In this document: positions 23,238 to 34,395 of the stretch, piece by piece
Position numbering within the stretch: the first letter of the stretch is position 1
Layout: every line of letters starts with the position of its first letter
DNA from: Smallanthus sonchifolius
Taxonomy: Eukaryota > Streptophyta > Magnoliopsida > Asterales > Asteraceae
NCBI GenBank assembly: GCA_023525975.1
Contig: CM042040.1
Location: 51,801,486 to 51,865,485 of the forward strand
Length of the DNA stretch: 64,000 nucleotides
Reading direction: 5' to 3'
Notes under the pieces: generated by a model
Told to the model about the DNA's origin: nothing
Databases searched by the model: none
What the model saw: only the letters and a program-made list of their open reading frames with translations
Translations under genes and position numbers: made by a program

Positions 23238-24813
23238 AAAAAACAAGGGAAAAGAAAAAGTGGTCATTAGACCATCACAGTATAAACAGACTCCTTCACC
23301 CATGAGTATTTCGTCTAACGACGATGAAGATACAGAGAAACTACTCAGTCAGTCCATGAAAGCCGAAAAGATAAACAGTTCTAGACAAGCGGCTCTTGTA
23401 CAAACAACCCCTATTCAACAAAGTACTAGACAGCTCCCTCCTTATTTCCTTACACAGTTTGAACATATCCCTCAAAGCCCAAACTTTGTCCGAGACATGC
23501 TAAACAAAAAACCAGCCCATAAAAAGGCCCAAAAACCCTCTTCATCACAAAATTCTCTTATTTTCTCTTTTGGCACATATGACCTACAAGTCTGTAACAA
23601 TACACACATGAAATTCCGTCCAAACCACGGAATAATACTCACAGAAAAATAGCAGTGTCTTTTAGACAATTTGTGGCATATACAAACCATGCCACACGCA
23701 TCCTCTTTTAAAGTACAAGTTTTAAATGCTCTTAGTACATATTTCAGTGAACAGGGAACAAAATGCCCTGAAAAAACCCAGCCTCCACCAAAGTTTACAC
23801 ATTACATAATTTTCAGAGGCACAAAAATCAGAATTTTCAACAAATGGGAAACAGTTGCAAAACATATACAGTGCCATGGTCCTATTTATAAGGGATATCA
23901 TAGCTTTTCTGAAGCCTTAAACATAGCCAGAAATCATTTTGGCTTAGACAATTTTTTCATAGAACCAGAAGAGGTACAGACCTTTTCTCAAGTTATAAAG
24001 AAGAGTCATGAACAGGTTATAAAGACTCAGGAAGAAACCATAGTAAATCTGCAAAGACAACTTATACAGCAGGGAAAGAATACACAGTTGATACAGGAAC
24101 ATATCGAAATCAATAAATTAAAGCAGAAAGTAGAAATACTTGAAGCAAAAAATATGTTGCTCTCTGAACAATTAAAGAAAAAAGAAAACAGCTACAACAA
24201 CAGCTACAGAAGCTACGATGCTTTTAGAGCAAGGATGTTTGACACACCCTGGAAGACCTGTCTTCAAACGGTGTTCGATCAATTCCCTGAATTAGAGCAG
24301 ATTATTTCTCAAAAAATAACCACAGGAAACATCTCTTCTCACAACTCTACCCCTTTTATCGGTTGCAAAATCTTTAATTCTTTCCCCTTTGCAAACGATC
24401 ACACATACAGACCTGCTAGAAAAAGAATATTCATCAGCCATAAAAACTCCATAAACAACTACCTAAAAAACCTAGCAGTTCAAACAGAAATCCAGTTATC
24501 TGAATTATACTGGGTTGACAACCTGGCCAGCCTTAGCTCAAAAGAAAAACAGAAGGACACCAAATATTTCATTTCTTTACATCAAAAAAGCCCAGCCCTT
24601 CCTCCTAATTTTCATTGGGACTGCTACCACTTACTAGCAGAAGGACATTATGTACAAATCTGGAGTCTTAAAAACTGGAATATGCTTCTACCATTCATCG
24701 GAGAAGGAGAGTCTCTCCAGTTAAATCACATAATAGATCAACATGATTATTACAGGAACCCAGATGACTTCAGCGACACAGACACAATCCCAGACACGCA
24801 CAGGGATTTCTAG
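23230..24813 (+). pseudogene. Endogenous caulimovirid transactivator/viroplasmin-type ORF, interrupted
   Basis: It starts at the ATG overlapping the RT stop codon and stays in one frame to 24813 except for an internal TAG at 23650-23652. Residues around 175-220 (YIIFRGTKIRIFNKWETV...YKGYHSFSEAL) look like the viroplasmin fold of P6/TAV proteins. A long coiled-coil-like stretch rich in E, K and Q follows. Position directly after RT-RNase H fits genera that encode a transactivator (caulimo-, soymo-, cavemo- or solendovirus-like). The assignment rests on position and this one motif; the rest I do not recognise. Confidence 0.7.
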
Positions 24814-24819
24814 AAGACA

Positions 24820-25082
24820 GACGTAAGCCATGACGTCAAATTACACAAATAATTCTGCCGACGCTCCACTCGACAGACAGCTCCAAAAAAGATTTTGTCG
24901 TTTTTACTTTTCTAGATAGTGCGCCATGTGCGTTGTAATTATTGTACGATAGATAGATAATGCGCTCAGTGCGCTCTTTATTTTATTTTATCTTTGTACG
25001 ATAGATAGATAGTGCGCTCAGTGCGCTCTTTTTATTTTTGTTTGTTAGTCTAGTCTTCTGCCTATTTAAAGGCAAGAGTTCA
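24820..25082 (+). promoter_or_regulatory. Viral promoter region with as-1-like element, repeats and TATA box
   Basis: The sequence GACGTAAGCCATGACGTCA (24820-24838) has two TGACG-like half sites at the spacing of the as-1 element of the CaMV 35S promoter. It is followed by repeats of GATAGATAGTGCGCTCAGTGCGCTC (about 24913-25030, three diverged copies, the first weak) and a TATA-like TATTTAAAGG at 25073-25082. This is the expected place for the pregenomic RNA promoter. Activity is inferred only. Confidence 0.65.
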
Positions 25083-25525
25083 TTTGTAAAAAACACACAA
25101 GAAATATCAGAGAAAATTTTCAATAGCAATTCTCTCTATGAATACTTAAACTCTCTCTTTCTGATTTCTTCCCAGAAACCTTCAATCTCTTATTAGCTTC
25201 CCAAGCCCTTCATATTATATCCCAAATATAAAAAAATAAAAATAAAAATCATCCGCTGTGCAAATCAACTCATCTGCTACAAATATCAACCTTCAACCTC
25301 TACTAAAACACTGTAAGTTTTATAAATTATGTTTTATTCTGATGTTTCTACGGTATATAGGCTGGAAACCCGAGTTCGCAGGGCTACTGGTCCGAAGGAA
25401 GATTAAATTCTTCATAACTCTGGTGTAAACAACGCCACGTACTAATGAAACTTCTTATTTGTTTTACTTTTACTATTACCCAGTGTTTGAAAAAGTGTTT
25501 GAAACTCTGATGTCCCAATTTAATT

Positions 25526-25537
25526 TGGTATCAGAGC
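25526..25537 (+). other. Primer-binding site for initiator tRNA-Met
   Basis: TGGTATCAGAGC is the 12-base complement of the 3' end of plant initiator tRNA-Met that primes minus-strand synthesis in caulimovirids and many plant retroelements. It lies between the promoter/leader and the next viral ORF, as expected for a circular genome read across its origin. Confidence 0.9.
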
Positions 25538-25802
25538 AAATGCTTTTCTAACATCTAAAAGACTTAGACAGGTTCATATCAGGCAGCTTGATGTGCTTAA
25601 GTCCTATTTATGTGAAAACCCGCTAAGGTGAAGATTAGGGAAAAATTTTGCTTTGAAACTAAACTAAACAAAGAAATCATTTTACACTTAATTTTACACT
25701 TTTGCATATTTCAAGATTATCTATGTCAAGTTAGTTATTAAATTTAAAATATTGGGATATAAGAAAACATTTTAAGGGAACTAAAGAGATGAAGCGTTTT
25801 AA

Positions 25803-26306
25803 AGGAGAAATCAGATTTTTAATCAAGAAATTATTGAATCAGCGATAAATTTCAAAAAACTTGAATTCTTAAACCTAGAATTTTCCGATAAAAGCGATCA
25901 TAAAAATATATCCAGTAATTATTACAATCATATTTGTAGATTTAAAGAATTACATACACATAGTCTGCACACAGAAAATACACACCTTAATAGTATCACA
26001 GATTTAATTATAAACTTAGGATTTAGTCTACAAAAAGAATCCGTTAATAATAAATATTTGTTAGAAAAAATTATACACTCAATAACAAAACAAACAGAAG
26101 AACTTAAAAAATTAACAGATAACTTAGACTACATAAGAGAGCAAAATAACCAAATTTTGCTAGAAGTTAAAAATATAAACAAGAATAAACATCCAGTAGT
26201 AACAGGAAACTCTACTGATATAAATAATCTGATAGACAAACTAAATAAAACACATCTAAGTGAAAAACCAAAAATTTATAAACATTGGAAACCTAGAGAT
26301 GAATAA
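25803..26306 (+). pseudogene. Endogenous caulimovirid 5' ORF, coiled-coil protein, broken start
   Basis: An open frame runs from just after an in-frame TAA (25800-25802) to 26306 with no ATG near its beginning. An ATG at 25789-25791 lies in another frame, so a small indel near the T run at 25816-25820 probably separates start and body. The product is K/N/E-rich with heptad-like spacing (ITKQTEELKKLTDNLDYIRE) and ends KPKIYKHWKPRDE. Small coiled-coil proteins next to the origin occur in this virus family (virion-associated type), but the identity is inferred. Confidence 0.6.
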
Positions 26307-26370
26307 ACAAATCATCTAAGGATCTAGAAAATCAACTAGTAATACAAGAGATATTATTTCTTCAGACACT

Positions 26371-26378
<8 letters not shown>

Positions 26379-26413
<35 letters not shown>
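26379..26413. repeat. (TA)n microsatellite
   Basis: TA tract separating the viral copy from the next element. Confidence 0.93.
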
Positions 26414-26417
<4 letters not shown>

Positions 26418-27508
26418 TGTGTTCCAATCAAAACACATGTTTGGTGTAAAAACCCAAAAACCTACATCCAATGGTGGATGATAATCAGATTGAACAAGAT
26501 AATGTCATGTGTCAACCTCCTTTTTTATATGAAAATGACATAATAGTCATTTAACACACCACACAAAAGTCAACTTCATTAAGAATGTGACATGTGTCAC
26601 CTTCTAATTCCAACTAATTTCTCATTTTTTTATTAAAAAGATCCCCCCCTTTTTTTTAAAGCTTGATAACTTTTTTATTCTATGTTATTTTTTTATAAAA
26701 ATTACACCATTAAAATCATCATATTTTTCTCTTTAATTTCATTATAGTTTTGCCATTTTTTTTCATATGTTCGTAATTACACCGGTGTAACTACCAATTA
26801 TATTGGTGTAACACACATGGATTACACCAATGCAAACTACCGTTCATCAAAAGACTTATGAGCATACAGTTATATTGATTTTAAAGAACGGGTACATTGG
26901 TGTAAAACAAAAAAAATTAGCATTTACTTTGTTGGCATTTACATTGATGAAATATGGATTATTTCGTAAATACATCTTTGTAACAAATGGTTACATTAGT
27001 GTAATAACCTAAAAAGTTTGACTATAAAACTATGTGATGTTTTAAAATTTATTGTAGAAAATGTGCTCACTTTATAAAAAAAAATCATTAGAAAAACTAA
27101 AAAAAGTACTTTGAACCATTCAAATTAAAAAAAAGTAATTAAATATAAATCTTCAACGAAAACAAAGTATTCACTAACCAGCTGTTCAGGAAAAAAACAA
27201 TCCCAAAAATTGTTACATTGGTGTAATACAGATCGTTACATCAATGTAACGAACAACAAAATTTAGTCTACTGTCATTAATCATGAGATTAATAAAGTAG
27301 ACAAAATGTGAAAGCAAAATACAGTGGTGGACTGAATTGGTGCAACTCACCATTCTTTTAACCTTCTTCCCCAAACTCTTTTGTCAAAATCTGCTCGCAT
27401 GATCAGTGGTGGACTTATCTGAAATAAATCCATTTATTTATATATCGTTATTGAATCCGATCCTCCTTATATTTAACTTGTGCATGCTGAACTTAAAATA
27501 TCATTTAC

Positions 27509-27750
27509 CTTAACGGTAACTACTGCTTCAACAACACCAGCAACCCCAAGCAAGTGACCTACCATGGATTTCGTGGAGTTTATCTTTAGCTACAAAAAAT
27601 CAGTCTTTCAACCACAATTAACCCATTGAAGTTTGAGATTGCTCATTAAAACTGATTTTAATCAACTTTACCTCATAATTGTCTCCAAAACAACGAATGA
27701 TAGCTTGAATGCATCATATTCACTTAGATCACCAAATTGTGTAGATTGTT
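27509..27750 (-). pseudogene. KASII-like 3-oxoacyl-ACP synthase fragment with intron
   Basis: Plastid KAS enzymes elongate fatty acids. The exon 27509-27589 encodes KINSTKSMVGHLLGVAG and VEAVVTVK, matching the conserved block with the active-site Lys and His (family form NSTKSMIGHLLGAAG). It is bounded by AG and GT. The preceding intron (27590-27671) and the end of the upstream exon (IIRCFGDNYE, from 27672) keep the order seen in KASII genes. The upstream exon is shifted near GDLSEY by what looks like an 8-base insertion. Nothing else of the roughly 400-residue enzyme is present, so this is a fragment that kept its introns, as in DNA-level capture. Confidence 0.75.
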
Positions 27751-28094
27751 GTATTTGTGTTAACCGATAGCAATTGAAGTCACGAACGAAACGCTTTCAG
27801 ATCGATTAAATTGGAGTGTATACCAATTAACGATCAGATAAAATCAATTGATTCAAGAATCTGTATGTGTTATTGTTTTCTGAATGATCAAAAAGCGTAT
27901 TTTCTCTGGCAACGATTCTTGTATCTTTATCTCCACAAAAACCGTTTTGGATAACTGCTAAGATGCAGTTAATCGTTTTTTTAAAACGTATTTAAACATT
28001 TGGTCCTTCAGAAATTAACATGTCAATTTCGGCCAAAACAAATTCTGATGAATTATTTATGTAACGTTTTTATTCCGAAATAAAAAATTTCCAA

Positions 28095-28170
28095 GCTGAC
28101 CTGGCAAGTCGGGGGCTCTGCCCCTTGCACCCCGCTTCTCTCGGGGGCGCCGCCCCCGAACCCCCGTTAG
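28095..28170. repeat. GC-rich inverted block
   Basis: GGGGGCTCTGCCCC and CGGGGGCGCCGCCCCCG lie in an AT-rich setting. Such blocks recur in introns of plant genes. Here it lies between the two gene fragments, and its origin is unclear. Confidence 0.5.
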
Positions 28171-28336
28171 TTCCGTTAATATCCAAATAAGCGTCGACTC
28201 TTATTTGTATACTAAACGTAATCTATGGTACACTAAAATACCAACATAGATGCAGCCTGAACATTTATGTAATTTACCTCATAGTTGAGCCAAAGCTTTT
28301 TCTATGCACAGAACTATTCCTGTCCAAAACAACTAA

Positions 28337-28465
28337 ATTATATGCAAATTCCACAAAATGAGAAAAAAAATCACGGGAAACAAGAAAATCATAAAACCTA
28401 ATCAAATACGTCTTTACCTGAAAAATTTATATGCAAATTCCACAAAATGAGAAAAAAAAATCACC
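28337..28465. repeat. 91-bp offset tandem duplication
   Basis: The roughly 35-base segment starting TATATGCAAATTCCACAAAA occurs at about 28338 and again at about 28429. The second copy overlaps the intron side of the MRS2-4-like exon donor. Confidence 0.85.
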
Positions 28466-28678
28466 GGCCTTCTTCTTCGGCTTCGCCGTCGCAACCGCCA
28501 CCGGTTTCGCCACCGCTACGGCCGGTACCGTTTCGTTGTTAGGCGAGGACGGAGACGGCGCGTTGGCCGGTTGCTCCGACGTAAGTAACGGCGATTCGCC
28601 TGCCTTCTTCGTGGTCTTCTGACGCCTAGTTGTGGTGCTGTAGCTCCGGCGAAACGAGAACGAGTTCCCCTTCCCCAT
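28465..28678 (-). pseudogene. MRS2-4-like magnesium transporter, first exon fragment
   Basis: The frame starts MGKGNSFSFRRS and ends AKPKKKAG just before a GT donor. From memory, plant MRS2-4 (CorA-type Mg2+ transporter) begins MGKGPLSFRR and has a low-complexity Ser/Pro/Ala stretch ending KKKTGG before RLWMRFD. The segment 28679-28950 reads like its 5' leader. The CorA domain and GMN motif are absent. A short downstream match (KLWLNYE-like, about 28275-28295) might continue it or might be a second KASII exon end. The same orientation as the KASII fragment suggests a transcribable chimera. Not a functional transporter. Confidence 0.7.
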
Positions 28679-28950
28679 TCTCTTTCACCCTTCTATCAAA
28701 TCGTTAATCGGTTTTACAATGATGATGGATGGACCTTTGTGGTGATAAATTAATAATATGTGTCGATGAAATCGATGGAGAATAAAGGAGAAGAATCCTA
28801 GGGTTTGAGGAGGAAGAAATTTGGGGGAGAAGGTAAACGAAATTGGTGAGAGAAGGAAGTATGACGAATTGATCTGATATTCCGAAAAAAGCAGTTTACC
28901 CTTAATATCATCACCACCACACGTTTTGTTCAGATATGGACCATACATTT
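28679..28950 (-). promoter_or_regulatory. Probable captured 5' leader of the MRS2-4-like gene
   Basis: Pyrimidine-rich sequence reads into the start codon (GGTGAAAGAGA before ATG). It looks like a normal 5' untranslated region and not like element sequence. The exact transcription start cannot be seen. Confidence 0.45.
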
Positions 28951-29099
28951 TGAATTCACTAAGAAATCAACTGATCAAAATTAGTTTATGAGTTTTTAAA
29001 TGAGGAGTGGGTTATGAAGCTCTTAAACTCAATCTGGGTCATTCATTTTATTTTCTATGTTTTTGATTTATTTTATTAATTGAGGGGCAGTATAGGAAT

Positions 29100-30356
29100 T
29101 TTACTCTTATTATATATATAATCATTTTTCTTCTCTCTTACAAACACAAAACCATATTTTTTTCACCCTCCCCAATTGAAAGCCTCCCTCACTAAAATCT
29201 CTTCCTCCTTCCTGGTTGTCTACGATTTGGTGGCTCCTCCTTCTCATGATCCAGGTATGCGAGCCACCTTCTTCCCCTTGTCACCTTCTTCTACTCACTA
29301 TCTTTCTGTCTCATTGATTTGCATATGAGTTTTGAAGAGCAAGATCTAGAAAGATTGAAGAACAAGAACCGAATTTGAGTTGTTGTAGGTCCAAATATGC
29401 TCTCATCGATGCTTCCCACCCACCGTCTCTACCATTGCACCTCCCACCCATTGGAATTTGAAGGTGTTGCAAGTCCAGATCTAAGAACAAGAACCGGAAT
29501 TCGATCCCGGTATCGCTATTGACGTCAGCGACATCAACACCAGATCGTGGGAAAGGGACAGAATGGGCTGAAGATATGATTTGATGATCTTGTAAAAACT
29601 AAAAAGGGATGTATTTTTGGATAGTTTCTTGTTTTTTTTTCACGAAGCGTGTGTTGAGAATGGGACAAAAAGGGATGTATTTTGGTTAGCATGTTTTTAT
29701 GAAGCATGATTTGATTAATCTTTTAAATTTTTTTTTCACGAAGCAAGTTAGCAGACAAAACATTTCCTTTATTGCTTTATATTTGAATTTTAAACATTTT
29801 TAGTTCATGAAATAACTTTATTTTATTTTGATTTTGTTTTTTAAGTTTCACGTACAAGAACCGCAAGATTTGATACACAAGTAAGTGTTTGATATTGGGT
29901 AGTTTAAATTTACAATAGGTTTTGATTTTTACATCTGTGTATTTTGATTTTACACATATGTATTTGATCCTTTTACACAAGTGTAAACTGAATTTACATG
30001 TATGTAAAATGTTTTTACCCATGTATATTTGATTTTCACATGTGTATTTGATGTTCTTTTACGTAATGTAATTATGTATAAACTGAATTTTAGGTTATTA
30101 CACACGTGAACATGTTTTTTACACATGTGTATTTTAATTTTACACTTAGTAATTTTGTTTTTTATTTTATTTTTGTAAAGATATTTGTGTAATTGGATGT
30201 AATTTGTTTTTTCTGATTTGTCTATATGTTATTTTTAGTGTTTTGTAAAGATATTTTACACATTTTTGAAATTGTTTGGATCTGATGAAAGATATGAGAG
30301 AGAGAGAAAAAAAGAGTTGTTTCAAAAAAATATCAAAAAAGAAAATAAAAAGTTCT
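29100..30356. other. (TA)n-element interior with TTTACAC...GTGTAAA palindromes
   Basis: It starts at a short TA tract (about 29110). CT-rich sequence at 29130-29290 ends CATGATCCAG then GTATGCG, resembling a captured leader/exon of unknown origin. Between 29890 and 30200 there are many TTTACACATRTGTA-type motifs, including TTTACACAAGTGTAAA at 29972-29987. No gene was recognised. Confidence 0.45.
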
Positions 30357-30359
30357 AAT

Positions 30360-30497
30360 TACCCATAGTGTTACGTATACGTAAACAGAAAACAAAAACA
30401 TTGCGGTTACGTATACGTAACCTATAGTATTACACATTGTTTTAGTGGTTTTCTCGGTTTCCGCCTAACTTTATGGTTTTCTCTTGATCCTTTCCAT
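30360..30497. mobile_element. Right end of a TTACGTATACGTAA-family element
   Basis: Palindromes lie at 30371-30384 and 30407-30420. The end TTATGGTTTTCTCTTGATCC then CATATATA is the counterpart of the element at 18412-18695 with very similar sequence. Confidence 0.75.
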
Positions 30498-30582
30498 ATA
30501 TATATATATATATAGATAGATAGATAGATAGATAGAGATAGAGAGAGAGATATATATATAGATAGATAGATAGAGAGAGAGA
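30498..30582. repeat. (TA)n/(GATA)n/(GA)n microsatellite
   Basis: Compound simple repeat between two elements. Confidence 0.93.
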
Positions 30583-31532
30583 GAAAGTTTTGAATACAAA
30601 AGATTTTTGGTAAGAAGCGTACGAAGGATTTTGAAGCGTTAATCTAGAAAATCAAAGATAATTATTTTAAGCGCGAAAAGATTCTGAACATGGTAAAATT
30701 GGAATAGCTACTGATGTGCCATCATTTATACATATTTTACATACATAATAATCCCTCATTATGGTACTAATTGAATAATAACCTTGCAATTTATGCTTAA
30801 AATACTTATATTTTGTAATTGCAGGTTATTCGGAGTTGAAAATATAAATCAAGCAAAAATATATCAAAAACACCAAGAATTCAAGCTTCTAGAAGATTCA
30901 TTCCCAAGCATTGACCCCCCAAGAAGTCAAAATTGGTCAACGAAAGTCAACCAAGCAGCTAAATGACAAAACCGGGAGGAAGCAGGGGGATGCACTGTCG
31001 TGCATTGCTCTGTCGTCTTCCCCACGACCCAGTACCATGTCCTCTGTACCCTGTTTGATTCCCTAGGACTTTGCACGACCGTGCAACCCAATGTACGGCC
31101 GTTCATTGCTCATTTTGGGGCCTATAAATAGGAGGCTTGAGTTCTTTATTCGATACACCAATACAGACTTAAAGAACACTCAAGAAGAGAGCATTCTCGT
31201 AGTTAGAGTAGAGAGTAGAGGGGCTCTTCCTCCTTGTTCCACAATAGGGGAGCCTACGAAACTCATCTTTACGCTAGTCGTTATGGTCATTCGTGGCTAA
31301 AACTACTTTGTATTGCTAGGGTGAAGATGATGTTTGGTGAATGTTAATGTTTAACCTATTAATGAAGTGGTATGTTTATGTCTTTAACTAATTCGCTCTC
31401 AAAAACCATCTTTTGATGGGTTTTTATTATTGTCTAAATCCGTCTTTATATTTGTGAGTGTCTTGATTTTAAAGAGTAAGATCGTAAAACCCTTTTTAAT
31501 AAAACTTCCTTTGAAACTCGTATGTCTTTATA

Positions 31533-33532
31533 TGTAACATCCTAAAATGGCGAGAAATAAAGTTAGCGAGTTCAAGCGGGCCGAAGTCGGGCATGGTCGG
31601 TCGCGAACCGGGCTTGGGGAGGTCTCCCCTATAAATAGCCCAAGGCCCTCACTTCTCCTTTTTTGCAATCCTAGAGAGAGAAAACCCGTAGAGAGAGAAA
31701 GTGTCGGAATCGCACAAGATTGCACCAGCTCGTGTCTCCTGCACTCGTGAAGGAAACCTCCAAATCAGAATCGTCATCCAGGTAACCATTCGAGCTAAAT
31801 TTGATATTTTTGCTTAAGTTGGGTTTCCGGGTGAAAATAGGACGTTTTTACGGATGAAATTTGAGAATAAACTTAGGTTTAGTATCTGGAATGAAAACCG
31901 GTTGTTTTGAGCAAAGAAAGTTGAAGTTTTGACATAATCGAACTCGAATGCGTGAATTTTGGGACTGTTTGGGAAGATGACTGCTGGTGCAGGCGAACTT
32001 AGCAAGTTCGCCTGTCAAGTTCGCTTGGTGGAGGCGAACTTATCAAGTTCGCCTGATTATGTTCGCCTGGCAAGTTCGCCTGGCCAAAGGTAAGCGAACT
32101 TATTAAGTTCGCCTATAAGTTCGCCTAGGCCAGAGGAAGCGAACTTAGCATTAAGTTCGCCTATATCAGCTGAGTAAAAGTGTGAATTGAGGTTAGGTTT
32201 GATATATGTGTTTTATAACCAATTCAGGTCACGTGTGACGCTCGTTGGGTCGTAGTTAGGACAGATCTGAGACTAGCTTATAAGGTGAGTTCTAGAAGCC
32301 CTCTTTTAAATGTTTTATATAATGTTTTCGGGCTGGTGTGTATACATATGAAATGTTGTTTTATAAAATGATGTTTATGAAACTATGTTTACGAAATGAA
32401 ATGATTTGGAATGAACGGTTTATGGAAAGAAAGTTTTATGAACGGAATGTTTACGAACGGATGTTTATAAAGAAATGGTTTAAAGTAAAGGTAAAGGGTT
32501 TCGAAAGTGAAGGAAAGGTTTTGTGAAAAGAAAAGAAAAAGGGCAAAGGTTTTAAAGAAGTCATTACAAATCTAATCTGTCGAATGAATTGAATTGACGA
32601 ATGAAGCCTGGGAATGAGATTCCTAGCCTTGTGGTAGATTATGGACAGCGAGCCATAGTTACCATAAGAACAACAGGGGCAGTGTCTTAGTGGCCTGCCA
32701 ATGGTTTGATGTTGTACAACTGGTATGGAGTAACGACGGTTACTCAAGGGTTAACGTGACCCTACGTCAGGTTAAATTATGACCCGACAGTGTTATGGCT
32801 GAGAGCCATAGCCGTCGATGGAAGTTGTCGGTCTATGGCTGAGAGCCATAGCCTTCAATGGAGGTTGTCGGTCTATGGCTGAGAGCCATAGGGGCAACTG
32901 AATGGGTATTGTCGGTCCTCGTGCAGTTAGCCTTGGGGGCAATACCAAAAAGGGAATTGACGGAATGTTGTGGCAACGACGGTGATACGTAACGGTTGCC
33001 CACGACATGCAGGGTTCCTTCGGGGACACAGAGACGCGTAAAGAAATATACAGATTTTAGATAGTAATGTATGACTTAAATGAATGTTAAATGTTTTAAA
33101 CAAATGATCCGTTCAATGTGTTTAAATGTTTGAAGGTTTACGAATGAAAGGCCCTATTTTCTTATACGTGATGTTAAACCCTAACGAATGTTTTGAATGA
33201 TGAACCATTTCTTAAATCGAACGAAAACTAGAACTCACCAGCGTAGCTGACTTTTTAGTGTGCACATTCAGGTTAAGGCATGTTATGAGGATGGACGGTG
33301 ATGCTTGGCTAGCGAGAGGATTTACCCGACTGACTATGAAGACTGGCATCCCGTTTTGTTTAGTTATGATGTATTTGTGTTTTAAACAATGTTTACGCTT
33401 CCGCATGTATAAACAATGATGACGTTATGTTTGAATGAAATTTTCTGCTGCGTTATTTGATATTCATGTTTAAGAACTGTTTGTGAATGAGTAAATCCAA
33501 CAAGTGAGGCCTCCCGGGTTTGGGGCCTTGCA
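31533..33532 (+). mobile_element. Solo LTR (family 1), copy A
   Basis: It starts TGTAACATCC, ends GGGGCCTTGCA, and is flanked by TTATA on both sides (31528-31532, 33533-33537). A TATA box (CCTATAAATAGC, about 31628) is followed by a leader. An array of AAGTTCGCC hairpins spans 31990-32165. A 50-60-base tandem repeat with TATGGCTGAGAGCCATAG spans 32790-32895. TG...CA ends and a 5-bp duplication identify an LTR; the style is Gypsy-like. Confidence 0.92.
31990..32165. repeat. Hairpin array in LTR copy A
   Basis: Repeated GGCGAACTT/AAGTTCGCC stem pairs with a 3-base loop (ATC, AGC). Equivalent arrays with different stem sequence lie in copies B and C. Confidence 0.85.
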
Positions 33533-34395
33533 TTATACGAGTAGAGATTGATAAGCCAAGGCTTGGTCTACACTTCTAAGATCGTACGTATTTATACAAG
33601 ATTATTATGCGACCAAGAATTGGTGAACTCATGTTTGGAACGATACGTCTTTATACTTGGTCCCATTGTTACACCGCCTCCCGGTGATCAAAATATAATC
33701 ACCTATTTAACTTTAATATAAAGCATTTTGAGCCTGATGTCTTAAATCAACCCGGAGATGACCATTTGATGGGTTGAGGGTAAAGGCTGTCCCTAACGGG
33801 AGGTACTACCACTTTTTTAAAGAATATAATTTGCAAATCAAATATAGTGAGGACGAGGCTCTAGCGGTGACCCGGGTCACAAGTTTGTAGTAGTCATACC
33901 ACTAAATTAGTTAACCTAACTTTATCACGTACCAAGCTGATTCGAATCCCGAAGCAATACATTCCGTAATCAGATCATTTTTGCTTTATTTACTTTTCTG
34001 CTATTTACTATTCTGCTATTTACTATTCTGCTATTTACATTTCTATTACACACTTCACGCACATTTTTACTTTTATGCTATTTACTTTACCGTCATTTAC
34101 TTTTCTACTTCACAAGCACACAAAACTCACTCACTAATTAATCCTACTAAACGATAACAAAATTTGAGTATTGGAACTTGACCGTGTCCATTGGTTCGAT
34201 ACTTGGTTCTTACCTAAACTATATTACGATGCGATAGGTACACTTGCCTATTGTGTGTGTTTTAAGTTAACGTAATTATCATTTTATAAATTTAAAACCT
34301 GATCTTGTGGAATCATCCCGAAAATATATTTACTTATATTTTTATATACTTATCACACGACATCACCTACCTTTGTTGACTTTTTACAAGTTCCC

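Larger units (their letters stand above)
26414..30497. mobile_element. (TA)n-bounded region carrying host gene fragments; probably one or two elements
   Basis: The left end starts GGGTTGTGTTCCAATC after the TA tract. A subterminal stretch (26640-26760) resembles those at 55980-56115 and 36091-36165. Next comes an array of the palindrome TTACACCGGTGTAA (perfect at 26777-26790) and variants such as TTACATTGGTGTAA. Fragments of KASII-like and MRS2-4-like genes follow on the minus strand. The right boundary at 30497 has the TTACGTATACGTAA-family end. The two ends are not inverse copies, so two adjacent elements, split perhaps near 29110, are likely. Confidence 0.5.
30712..34365 (+). mobile_element. 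Solo LTR (family 2), itself interrupted by a family 1 solo LTR
   Basis: It starts TGATGTGCCATCATTTATAC and ends TATCACACGACATCA. The flanks GCTAC and CCTAC are a 5-bp duplication with one change. A TATA box (CCTATAAATAGG, about 31120) and palindromes such as TGCACGACCGTGCA (31072-31085) lie upstream of the transcribed part. Without the nested 2-kb LTR it is about 1.65 kb, matching the copy at 34396-36090. No internal retroelement genes lie between the two copies. Confidence 0.82.

Noticed and set aside
21912..26306. An active virus copy
   Set aside because: Coat, movement and protease regions are missing and the remaining ORFs carry stops and a broken start.
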